49,029 nt of DNA from Sneathiella sp. (lineage in GTDB: Bacteria; Pseudomonadota; Alphaproteobacteria; Sneathiellales; Sneathiellaceae), in contig PAKP01000018.1 of NCBI GenBank assembly GCA_002706985.1, positions 1 through 49,029 on the forward strand, read 5' to 3'. Shown in pieces: positions 7,647 to 15,227 of this stretch. The notes under the pieces were generated by a model. The model made no database searches. It was not told where the DNA came from and saw nothing but the letters and a program-made list of their open reading frames with translations. Position 1 is the first letter of the stretch. Every line of letters begins with the position of its first letter. Both the position numbers and the translations under genes were made by a program.

Positions 7647-9200
7647 ATGAGTGACTCCACCGATAATGGTCCCGTGCTAGCCGCTGATGGGACACCTCTA
7701 AAGCGCAGCCTCAGGCGTTCTCTCAGGATGCAAAAGCTCAGGGCGCTGCTGCTGATTTCCCCATTGCTGGCATTCATTCTGATTACATTTATTGCGCCTA
7801 TCGCGGATATGTTGTTTCGGTCGGTGGAAAACAAGATTGTCGAGGAAACGCTGCCGCATACCGTTGCCCTGATCGACTCAGGCGGAGACATTGAAACGGT
7901 CGTTCCGGGTGAAAAAGTCTTTTCTGCGCTTTACGTCGATATGTTCGTGGCGGCAGAAAAAAAGGAACACACACGGCTTGGCACACGCCTCAATTATGAA
8001 GAATCAGGGATTTCTTCCCTTTTCCGGAAATCCGGACGGCGCGTCGATCGCCTCGATGTAGAAGTTTACAGAGAACAATTTGAAAATATTGATCCCAGCT
8101 GGGGCGAAATTGCGACCTGGCAATCCCTTGCTGATAATTCGGATGCCAGTGATATGCTGCCTCGGGCCATGTGGGCCTATAATGCCTGGCGGGACTATCT
8201 GATCGCAGACGGTGACAATCCGGATGAAGAAGAGCTCGAAGATTTTATTTATGTCGCCCTGTATGATGATCTGATCGCCCTTGAAGATGCTTCTGAAGCG
8301 GGTGATCTTATTCAAAGAAGCGCGAATGCCGTACCGGATTTCGAGACCGTCAATTTCAAGGAAGCCTTTATCGGATTTGACAAGGACTGGGGGGCTGAAG
8401 ACGTCTGGAAGACCATCAGAACCTACTCTCCGCCCTATACTGAGGGATATTTTCTGAATGCCATAGACCTTCAAAAGGAATTTGAAGGTTACTCGGTAAG
8501 GCCCGAGAATGAGCGGATATATGGCGTCCTGTTCATGCGGACCCTGTTTATGTCTCTTGTGATCACGGGCTGCGCCATTCTGCTAGGTTATCCGATTGCA
8601 TGGTTGATGTCGAACCGTCCCATGCGGGAGGCCAATCTGCTCATGATCATGGTTCTGCTGCCATTCTGGACATCGCTGTTGGTCCGGACGTCAGCGTGGA
8701 AAGTCATGCTACAGCAACAGGGGGTGATCAACGATACTCTCGTCTGGCTGAATATAGTCGATGAGGCCGGGCGCCTGGTACTGATCAATAACCAGTTCGG
8801 TACCATTGTCGCCATGACCCATATATTGCTGCCCTTTATGGTGCTGCCGCTTTATTCGGTTATGCGCACAATCCCGGAAACCTACACCCGCGCCGCGAAA
8901 TCGCTTGGCGCGACAAACTGGACGGCTTTCTGGCGGGTGTATTTCCCGCTTTCCGTCCCCGGCATTGGCGCCGGTTCAATTCTCGTGTTCATCCTCTCGA
9001 TCGGTTACTACATCACACCGGAAATCGTAGGTGGTACAACGGGTACGTTTATTTCCAACCGGATCGCCTATCACATTTCCAGTTCTCTCAACTGGGGCCT
9101 TGCCGCCGCTCTCGGCACGATCCTGCTCGCCGTCGTCTTGCTGCTCTACTGGGTATATGACCGGATAGTCGGCATCGATAACGTCAAGTTGGGGGGGTGA
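7647..9200 (+). CDS. PotB-type ABC permease with a large extracytoplasmic insert
   Basis: A 517-residue inner-membrane permease. The first membrane helix (about residues 30-57) is followed by an unusual 230-residue acidic segment (about 58-290) before the remaining five helices (from IYGVLFMRTLFMSLVITG). Ordinary PotB proteins are near 280 residues. The ATPase-coupling EAA loop is clear: RAAKSLGATNWTAFWRVYFP. By topology the insert should face the periplasm, where it could dock the binding protein or sense ligand; this is inference. The stop is four bases before the second permease, so they are co-translated. Confidence 0.88.
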   Translation: MSDSTDNGPVLAADGTPLKRSLRRSLRMQKLRALLLISPLLAFILITFIAPIADMLFRSVENKIVEETLPHTVALIDSGGDIETVVPGEKVFSALYVDMFVAAEKKEHTRLGTRLNYEESGISSLFRKSGRRVDRLDVEVYREQFENIDPSWGEIATWQSLADNSDASDMLPRAMWAYNAWRDYLIADGDNPDEEELEDFIYVALYDDLIALEDASEAGDLIQRSANAVPDFETVNFKEAFIGFDKDWGAEDVWKTIRTYSPPYTEGYFLNAIDLQKEFEGYSVRPENERIYGVLFMRTLFMSLVITGCAILLGYPIAWLMSNRPMREANLLMIMVLLPFWTSLLVRTSAWKVMLQQQGVINDTLVWLNIVDEAGRLVLINNQFGTIVAMTHILLPFMVLPLYSVMRTIPETYTRAAKSLGATNWTAFWRVYFPLSVPGIGAGSILVFILSIGYYITPEIVGGTTGTFISNRIAYHISSSLNWGLAAALGTILLAVVLLLYWVYDRIVGIDNVKLGG

Positions 9201-9204
9201 AGCC

Positions 9205-10389
9205 ATGAATACGCAAAAGATAGAACAAACCGTCGTTCCCTCAAACCAGCTTGTGGCAGGAGGAGGGGCCTTCTTCGCCGCCGTATTCGGTTTGCTGTTC
9301 GGCATGACGCAGGATATTCCGCTGATTGGTATGATTGGCGGTCTGGTGCTCGGCGGTATCGTTGCCTTCGGTATTGTGAAAATCGATAAATCCCGGCGGA
9401 TTTCACAGATTGTGATGGTCATTCTCGGATTAATATTCGGCTATCTGCAGGCGCAGATTTCCGGGGCCATCATTGGCGCCATTTTTGGCTGGGTTTTCAC
9501 CTGGTTTGTCTTCTGGCTTGCAACAGGGCAATACCGTCGGCGGCTGCCATCTTATGCGACCCCGGGTCAGGTCCTGTGGCACCATACCTTTGTGGTGATC
9601 TGCTGGGCGATTTTTATTTTCCTGATTACACCGATCATCGTCGTGATGCCGCTCAGCTTTAATGCCGAGAATTTCTTCACCTTTACGCCAGAGATGCTGA
9701 ATTTTGATCCGGCAGGCTATTCTCTCAAGCATTACGAGGATTTCTTCACGAATTCCGACTGGCAGGGTGCACTTAAAAACAGTTTTGCGATTGCGCCTGT
9801 TGCGACATTGATCTCGGTTTCCCTAGGAACCTTGGCGGCCATCGGGCTGAGCCAGCCGTTCGTGCCGTTTCGCCGGGCGATTATGGCGATCCTGATTTCA
9901 CCAATGATCATGCCGTTGATTATTTCTGCGGCCGGTATGTACTTCTTCTATAGCCGCGTCGGCCTGCAGGGGACGTATTTCGGTGTTGTCCTGGCCCATG
10001 CCGCTCTTGGTATCCCGTTTGTCATCATCACGGTGACGGCAACGCTCGTCGGCTTTGATCACAGCCTGACTCGGGCCGCCGCCAATCTTGGCGCCAATCC
10101 GGTGCGGACCTTCTTCAAGGTACAGATGCCGCTCATCCTGCCGGGTGTGATCTCTGGCGGCCTGTTTGCCTTCATTACCTCCTTCGATGAAGTCGTGGTC
10201 GTCTTGTTTGTGGGCTCGGCAGGGCAGAAGACACTGCCATGGCAAATGTTCACGGGCCTGCGCGAGCAGATCAGCCCGACAATCCTCGCTGTGGCGACGA
10301 TCCTGGTGGTGCTGTCAATCCTGATGCTGACCACCCTCGAGATGCTTCGCAGACGCTCTGAACGCTTGCGGGGCATGACGCCGAGCTGA
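9205..10389 (+). CDS. PotC-type ABC permease with extra N-terminal membrane segments
   Basis: A 394-residue permease, about 120 residues longer than usual PotC. The N-terminal 110 residues are glycine-rich hydrophobic stretches (GGGAFFAAVFGLLFGM, LIGMIGGLVLGGIVAFGIV, AQISGAIIGAIFGWVFTWF), probably three added helices. The typical permease core follows, with a first-helix WAIFIFLITPIIVVMPLSF region and the EAA loop RAAANLGANPVRTFFKVQMP. The core ends in FDEVVVVLFVGSAGQKTLP, a hallmark of this class. It is the last gene of the operon, facing ectoine genes from the other strand. Confidence 0.9.
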   Translation: MNTQKIEQTVVPSNQLVAGGGAFFAAVFGLLFGMTQDIPLIGMIGGLVLGGIVAFGIVKIDKSRRISQIVMVILGLIFGYLQAQISGAIIGAIFGWVFTWFVFWLATGQYRRRLPSYATPGQVLWHHTFVVICWAIFIFLITPIIVVMPLSFNAENFFTFTPEMLNFDPAGYSLKHYEDFFTNSDWQGALKNSFAIAPVATLISVSLGTLAAIGLSQPFVPFRRAIMAILISPMIMPLIISAAGMYFFYSRVGLQGTYFGVVLAHAALGIPFVIITVTATLVGFDHSLTRAAANLGANPVRTFFKVQMPLILPGVISGGLFAFITSFDEVVVVLFVGSAGQKTLPWQMFTGLREQISPTILAVATILVVLSILMLTTLEMLRRRSERLRGMTPS

Positions 10390-10461
10390 AGAGATACGCG
10401 AAATCAGCTGCGACGCCATTCATTGTCGAGAAAATGATTTAGTAAGAAGAGATGCTATGCT

Positions 10462-10493
10462 CTTCACCGCCCCGAATATCCGGGGCGGTGAAG
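10462..10493. terminator. Hairpin between convergent transporter and ectoine operons
   Basis: A perfect 13-base GC-rich stem (CTTCACCGCCCCG with CGGGGCGGTGAAG) around a six-base loop. It lies between the 3' ends of two convergent operons. Neither side has a clear T-run, so efficient factor-independent termination is not certain. Confidence 0.65.
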
Positions 10494-10522
10494 GACCGCG
10501 TTAGGGCAGCGGCCGCCGATTA

Positions 10523-12040
10523 TCAGGCGGCGGACCTCTTGGCTTCTACCAATTTGCAATTGGCATTTTCGATCAGCGCCTTATGCAGGATTTCGACAGC
10601 CTGATTATAGCTGCCATCCGGGAAGGCAAACTGGATATCGACGCCGCGTCCCGTGACATGGGAGGCCAGAAGCTCGAGGTCGGAGCTTTCGATTGCCGAG
10701 ATTGCATCGCCAAGCAGGTTCTTGCCCCGCAGATTGGCCCCGATGGCCGAAACGATATCGACTTTGCGGGTTTGAATGTCCGCACCGGGCTGATGCTTCT
10801 GGATATTCTCGATCACACGGCGAATCTGCTTCATCGGTGCCGAGACATAGAAGGACATCGTGTTGGCATTCATGCTCCAGCTGACAAGCGGAACCTTGAA
10901 GCGGCGGAAAGCCGTAAGTGCAATCTCGCCGGAGCCGGGGATGCCGACCATATCCTGGTCAAAAATTTCCACCTCAAACGCATTTTCAAGACCTGTGATG
11001 ATCTCGACACGAGCCTCTTCCGGTGTCCAGCTTTCATCAATAACCGTGCCGGGATGCTCCGGCTCGAACGTATTGAGGATGCGAAGGGGAATGCCCTGCT
11101 GCCGCAGACCTTTTGCCGCACGGGGATGAATGGCCTCCATGCCCATATTGGACAGCTGGTCGGCAACATCATAATTTGTCTGCCCGATAGGTCGTACCTT
11201 ATCGGTTCCGACAATGCGGGGGTCGGCACTGGAAAGATGGAATTCCTTATGGATGACGGCCTCTTTGGCGTCGGTAACACAGGCGATTGCGGAAAATGTC
11301 ACTTCTGAATATCCGCGCCCGTAAATTCCCATCAGGCCGTCGGCGGCCTGTGTGTAGCCGGTAACAATCGGCAATACCTTCTTGACGTCAATATCGACGA
11401 ATGCATCACGGATACGATCTTCAAGGCTCATGCTTTCGCTTTCGCGCCAGCCCGAAAGATCGACAAACTCCGCATTTACACCCTTGCGGCGCAATAGCAG
11501 CATTGTGTTATGCGCACTATGGGCCTCGCCAATACCGCTGATCATCTCCCGCACGGTCATCAGATGCTCTTTCAGCTTGAAATGGCCGTACCCACAGATG
11601 CGCTGCAGATCGATCAGACAGCTGCGAACGCCCTCGACTCTTTCCTGCACGAAGCGGTCCGCGAGCTTGCGGTCAGCCTCGTCATCAAAAGCGTCGGCAT
11701 TGAGCTCCAGCATATGGCTCTGAACCCTGGACAACGCGTCGCCCCAGGCCCAGTCATTCTCCGACCCGGCATAAAGTGCAAAAACGCCCGGTTCCCCCGT
11801 TTTTTTGTTTTCCAGCAGCATGTCGGTGATGCCGCCATAGGCCGAAACAACAAAAATCCGGTTATAAAGAGCGTCACCCTTTCTGTTCCCGATCAGGATG
11901 TTATCGAACACAACATCGATGTCAGACATCGAGGTTCCGCCAATCTTGTGGACGGTATGTGCCTTCTCGCCCTTTGCAGCCCTATCGCCGGCAGAGGCCT
12001 CACTCATTTTACGTGTCATTGGTTTCCCGTTTCCGCGCAT
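10523..12040 (-). CDS. ask: Ectoine-specific aspartate kinase (Ask_Ect)
   Basis: This kinase phosphorylates L-aspartate to aspartyl phosphate, the entry step to aspartate semialdehyde and ectoine. The sequence shows the N-terminal kinase motif HTVHKIGGTSMSD, VSAYGGITDMLL, GYTQAADGLMGIYGRGYSEVT and C-terminal ACT-like regions (ALTAFRRFKVPLVSWSMN). The length of about 505 residues fits the ectoine-linked form, not housekeeping LysC. It is the last gene of ectABC-ask. The ATG at 12040 shares one base with the ectC stop (TGATG). An internal ATG seven codons on, behind GGAAACGGGAAA, is an alternative start. Clustered copies of this enzyme are known to supply ectoine synthesis. Confidence 0.92.
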   Translation of the reverse strand: MRGNGKPMTRKMSEASAGDRAAKGEKAHTVHKIGGTSMSDIDVVFDNILIGNRKGDALYNRIFVVSAYGGITDMLLENKKTGEPGVFALYAGSENDWAWGDALSRVQSHMLELNADAFDDEADRKLADRFVQERVEGVRSCLIDLQRICGYGHFKLKEHLMTVREMISGIGEAHSAHNTMLLLRRKGVNAEFVDLSGWRESESMSLEDRIRDAFVDIDVKKVLPIVTGYTQAADGLMGIYGRGYSEVTFSAIACVTDAKEAVIHKEFHLSSADPRIVGTDKVRPIGQTNYDVADQLSNMGMEAIHPRAAKGLRQQGIPLRILNTFEPEHPGTVIDESWTPEEARVEIITGLENAFEVEIFDQDMVGIPGSGEIALTAFRRFKVPLVSWSMNANTMSFYVSAPMKQIRRVIENIQKHQPGADIQTRKVDIVSAIGANLRGKNLLGDAISAIESSDLELLASHVTGRGVDIQFAFPDGSYNQAVEILHKALIENANCKLVEAKRSAA

Positions 12041-12444
12041 CAAGCGTCTTGCAGCGCTTCATCGTTCAGTTTGTAGGCACCATCCGCATCATGGACCTCA
12101 CGGCCATTAAGTGGGGGATTGAAAGTGCAGGCGAGTTGCATATCCTCTGTTCCGCCGCGCAGCAGATGCTGGTCATTCTTGTTCAGAATATAGACGGTGC
12201 CGGGCTCGATCTTGTAGATCTTGCCGTCGCTGACGGTTTCCACCTCGCCGTTTCCGGAAATACAGTAAACCGTCTCGAAATGGTTCTTGTACCAGATGGG
12301 CGTTTCCGTTCCGGCATAGATCGTCGTGATATGGAAGGAGAATCCCATCCCGTCATCCGCCAGGGACAGACGAACGCTCTGCCAAGTGTCGGTTTTTACG
12401 GTGCGGTTCGTGTTTTCACACTCCTTAAGCGTGCGAACAATCAT
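12040..12444 (-). CDS. ectC: L-ectoine synthase EctC
   Basis: A 134-residue cupin-fold enzyme that cyclises N-gamma-acetyl-2,4-diaminobutyrate to ectoine. Family-typical segments are seen: [52 protein letters not shown], and [12 protein letters not shown]. The conserved Glu, Tyr and His residues of the cupin barrel lie in the middle segment. AGGAGAC precedes the ATG. No EctD hydroxylase gene is adjacent, so the visible end product is ectoine, not hydroxyectoine. Confidence 0.97.
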   Translation of the reverse strand: MIVRTLKECENTNRTVKTDTWQSVRLSLADDGMGFSFHITTIYAGTETPIWYKNHFETVYCISGNGEVETVSDGKIYKIEPGTVYILNKNDQHLLRGGTEDMQLACTFNPPLNGREVHDADGAYKLNDEALQDA

Positions 12445-12483
12445 AGTAGTCTCCTGAAATTATATTTAGTCGTATTGCTTCAG

Positions 12484-13704
12484 TTATTCTGCGGCGATGA
12501 GGTCGGAATTTTCCGCGTTGATCGCAGCGGCAAATGCCTGACCGAGAATGTCGAGGCCGCGAGCAAGCTCCTCGTCCGTAATGGTGAGGGAGGCGAGGCA
12601 TTTTACGACTTCGCCATGCGCACCGGAAGTCTCGATGACCAGACCGCGCTTGAAGGACTCCTCTACGATGCGTCCTGCGAGATCACCGGATTTAACGACA
12701 ATGCCACGCATCATGCCGCGTCCGCGAAGTTCAACGACATGTTCCGCACAGTTTTTCTGAATTGCTTCAAATCCCTTGCGTAACTTCTCGCCTTTATCCT
12801 TCACGCTGTTTGCGAAGCGGTCATCCTTCCAGAATTTCTCAATGGCGGCCGTGGCCGTCACGAAGGCATGGTTGTTGCCACGGAACGTCCCGTTGTGCTC
12901 GCCGGGTTCCCAGATATCGAGGTCCCGGTTGATCAGCGTGACCGCAAAGGGCAGGCCAAAGCCGGAAAGCGACTTCGAAAGTGTCACCATGTCCGGTTTA
13001 ATACCGGCGGGTTCGAAGCTGAAGAAAGTACCCGTCCGTCCGCAACCGGCCTGAATATCATCGACGATAAGCAGGACGTCATGCTTGCGGCATATCTTTT
13101 CCACATTCTGCAGCCATTCCATGCGAGCGGCAGTCAGTCCGCCTTCACCCTGGACGCATTCGACAATAACGGCCGCCGGAAGATCAATGCCGCTGGACGG
13201 ATCGCCGAGGGCGCGGTCGAGATATTCCGTGCTGTCCGTTTCCTTGCCGAGGTAACCGTCATAAGGCATGGCGGTGCCGCCCGGCATATCCACGCCCGCA
13301 GCGCCGCGGTGATGTTCGTTCCCCGTGGCCGCGAGGGCGCCAAGCGTTACCCCATGGAAGCCGTTGGTGAAGCTGATGATGTTGCTGCGTCCCTTTGCTT
13401 TGCGGGCCAGTTTCAGCGCGGCTTCAACAGCGTTTGCGCCGGTCGGACCAGTAAACTGCAACACATAGTCCATGTCGCGCGGCTTGAGAATATGTGCTTC
13501 AAACGCATCCAGAAAAGCGGCCTTAGCCCGTGTATGCATATCCAGGCCATGGGTAATGCCGCCGGAACCCAGATACTCCATCAGGGCATCCCGCATATCC
13601 GGATCATTATGACCATAGTTCAGGCTGCCGGCCCCGGCGAGGAAGTCTATGAATTCATTGCCTTCTTCGTCAGTCAGGATGGCTCCTTGTGCCTTGTCGA
13701 ACAC
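12484..13704 (-). CDS. ectB: Diaminobutyrate-2-oxoglutarate transaminase EctB, start unusual
   Basis: A PLP enzyme that transaminates aspartate semialdehyde to 2,4-diaminobutyrate with glutamate as donor. Typical segments are FLAGAGSLNYGHNDP, NGFHGVTLGALAATGN, VQGEGGLTAARMEWL, VDDIQAGCGRTGTFFSFE and the PLP-lysine segment MVTLSKSLSGFGLP. The coordinate given uses GTG at 13704, but the conserved EctB N-terminus continues upstream in the same frame, reading IFERRESQVQSYARSFPVV. The frame is open back to a TGA at 13804-13806 and contains no ATG, GTG or TTG there. An ATC at 13764 lies five bases after GTGAGG (13775-13770). The true start may be a rare codon near 13764, or there is a sequence or frameshift problem. 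Confidence 0.93.
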   Translation of the reverse strand: MFDKAQGAILTDEEGNEFIDFLAGAGSLNYGHNDPDMRDALMEYLGSGGITHGLDMHTRAKAAFLDAFEAHILKPRDMDYVLQFTGPTGANAVEAALKLARKAKGRSNIISFTNGFHGVTLGALAATGNEHHRGAAGVDMPGGTAMPYDGYLGKETDSTEYLDRALGDPSSGIDLPAAVIVECVQGEGGLTAARMEWLQNVEKICRKHDVLLIVDDIQAGCGRTGTFFSFEPAGIKPDMVTLSKSLSGFGLPFAVTLINRDLDIWEPGEHNGTFRGNNHAFVTATAAIEKFWKDDRFANSVKDKGEKLRKGFEAIQKNCAEHVVELRGRGMMRGIVVKSGDLAGRIVEESFKRGLVIETSGAHGEVVKCLASLTITDEELARGLDILGQAFAAAINAENSDLIAAE

Positions 13705-13823
13705 GACAGGGAAGGATCTGGCATAACTTTGAACTTGCGATTCACGTCTTTCAAAAATAGAGATGGCGACCTCACTTTTTTGCTGGGTTAAAAAATAGTC
13801 GTTTCATAAGCCATTGTGTTGCG

Positions 13824-13845
13824 ATCCGGGTTCCGGATGCATCCG
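13824..13845 (-). promoter_or_regulatory. Two overlapping hairpins before ectB
   Basis: On either strand ATCCGG-GTT-CCGGAT (13824-13838) overlaps CGGATGCATCCG (13834-13845). The shared bases mean that only one hairpin can form fully at a time. They lie in the 175-base ectA-ectB gap, about 60 bases before the probable ectB start. No T-run follows closely, so this is not a standard terminator. Confidence 0.4.
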
Positions 13846-13879
13846 CTTAAACTGACTGGATTATAGGATTGCTCCGGTT

Positions 13880-14422
13880 CTATGCCGCGCTGGTGAGGGC
13901 TGACATGATGTCCGCCCGTTTGAACGGTCCGATATTCCACAGCATTTCCGTATTCTGCTGTCCATCGAAATGTTCTTCCTCATCGAACAGGACGTCCCTA
14001 TCGACGTCCGCACCCATTTCCCGGGCGATCGAGTTGAAGACGCCGTGGGACGCCTTGTTGTCGGGCGTAATCGTCGTCTTGATATATTTCACCTTCTTTG
14101 CGGAAGAGCGATGCAGGATATCGAAAATCATGCGCTTGCCGAGAGACAAGCCGCGTGCTTCCGGTGCAACGGCAACCTGCCAGACGAAGAGGCTTTCTTC
14201 GTCTTCCGGGATCGTGTAACCGGACACAAAGCCAGCGACTTCCCCGTCGATTTCCGCCAGGGAACTGGTTTCGCTGAAGTGCGAGCACTGCAGCAGGTTA
14301 CAATAGACCGAATTCTCGTCGAGAGGCTTGCACTTCTCCACCAGTTCGTTGATGGCAACGCCGTCTTCGGGGGTCGGGCGTCTGAGAATAATTTCCGGGT
14401 CACGGTCTTTCTTTGCACTCAT
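13880..14422 (-). CDS. ectA: L-2,4-diaminobutyrate N-acetyltransferase EctA
   Basis: A 180-residue GNAT-fold enzyme that acetylates the gamma-amino group of 2,4-diaminobutyrate with acetyl-CoA. Visible landmarks are LRRPTPEDGVAINELVEKC near the N-terminus, YCNLLQCSHFSETS, the acetyl-CoA loop VAVAPEARGLSLGKRMIFD, and TITPDNKASHGVFNSIARE. It is the first gene of the ectoine operon and divergent from the MarR-type regulator. The promoter-like TTGACA and a dyad lie just upstream. Confidence 0.96.
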   Translation of the reverse strand: MSAKKDRDPEIILRRPTPEDGVAINELVEKCKPLDENSVYCNLLQCSHFSETSSLAEIDGEVAGFVSGYTIPEDEESLFVWQVAVAPEARGLSLGKRMIFDILHRSSAKKVKYIKTTITPDNKASHGVFNSIAREMGADVDRDVLFDEEEHFDGQQNTEMLWNIGPFKRADIMSALTSAA

Positions 14423-14446
14423 TGTACTTAACTTCCCTCACATCAA

Positions 14447-14508
14447 TATATCAATTAACGATATAATTTTGTTGCGTATGACATAACCAGCCAGCGCTCT
14501 CATGTCAA
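14447..14508 (-). promoter_or_regulatory. Putative ectA promoter and EctR operator
   Basis: On the minus strand TTGACA (14508-14503) is followed after 17 bases by TATGTC (14485-14480). About 15 bases downstream is the inverted repeat TATATC-N7-GATATA (14447-14465). The repeat would overlap the transcript start region, where a repressor could block transcription. EctR of methylotrophs is known to bind an AT-rich dyad near the ectA promoter. The match here is by position and symmetry, not by sequence identity. Confidence 0.45.
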
Positions 14509-14713
14509 CCAAGTCACCAAAATTTAATAATATATTTTTAAATCACGTGTCTAAAGCTACTATTTGGGCCGGTTGTGCTGTTTGAACGTAATAAAAATAC
14601 ATTGATATTTGATTTAAATTTCAGTAATTGAGAAATTTATGGAAGATGATTCATCAATTTTGAGCTATGTATCATTACCTGATAGTGCCCGAAGACCGCA
14701 CAGGATAACGCAT

Positions 14714-15202
14714 ATGGATCAGCTCAACGAAGCGCTTGTCTCTATTCGCAAGATTTTGCGTGCGACAGAACTGCATGGGAAAGCCCTTCGGATCGCGACC
14801 GGCCTGAAGACATCCCAGTTGATCGTCCTGCAGGCACTTGAAGAATCACCTGAACTGACGGTTGGCGAAATTACCGCGCGTGTCCATATGGCCCAGGCGA
14901 CGGTGACCATGATCGTCAGCCGTCTGGATGCTATGGGATATGTCCGCCGGACGCGGGGCACCAGTGACAAGCGAAAAGTCTTTGTCAGCCTGTCGGATGC
15001 CGGGGCGGAGGCGCTTGCTCAGGCACCGGAAGCCCTGCATCAGCGCTTTGCCGAACAGTTTGAGCCATTGGCGGTATGGGAGAAGACAATGCTGATTGCA
15101 TCCCTGCAACGGGTCGCCGCAATGCTGGATGCCGCGGACATCGATGCCGCGCCTCTGTTGCAGCTTGGGGACGCCCATGCGCATGATACGGGCGTTAAAT
15201 AA
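14714..15202 (+). CDS. ectR: MarR-family regulator, probable EctR
   Basis: A winged-helix regulator of about 162 residues. It starts MDQLNEALVSIRKILRATE, followed by the recognition helix region VGEITARVHMAQATVTMIVS and the wing YVRRTRGTSDKRKVFVSLSDAG, all typical of MarR/EctR proteins. It is divergent from ectA, the common place for EctR, a repressor of ectoine genes at low salt in studied species. AGGA lies nine bases before this ATG. An upstream ATG at 14639 would add 25 residues, but it has a weak ribosome-binding site. Confidence 0.82.
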   Translation: MDQLNEALVSIRKILRATELHGKALRIATGLKTSQLIVLQALEESPELTVGEITARVHMAQATVTMIVSRLDAMGYVRRTRGTSDKRKVFVSLSDAGAEALAQAPEALHQRFAEQFEPLAVWEKTMLIASLQRVAAMLDAADIDAAPLLQLGDAHAHDTGVK

Positions 15203-15227
15203 GTGGCCTGCTTTTCAGATTTCTTTT

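Noticed and set aside
5235..10389. Assignment of the PotABCD-type importer to spermidine or putrescine
   Set aside because: The class has many substrates, the permeases are unusual, and no polyamine genes are nearby. Only the class is supported.
10583..11308. Long plus-strand open frame inside the aspartokinase gene
   Set aside because: It is opposite a well-supported ask gene and its translation resembles no family.
5235..14422. Idea that the Pot-type importer takes up ectoine because it lies beside ectABC
   Set aside because: The operons are convergent, have a hairpin between them and share no visible regulatory site. Ectoine importers belong mostly to other families.
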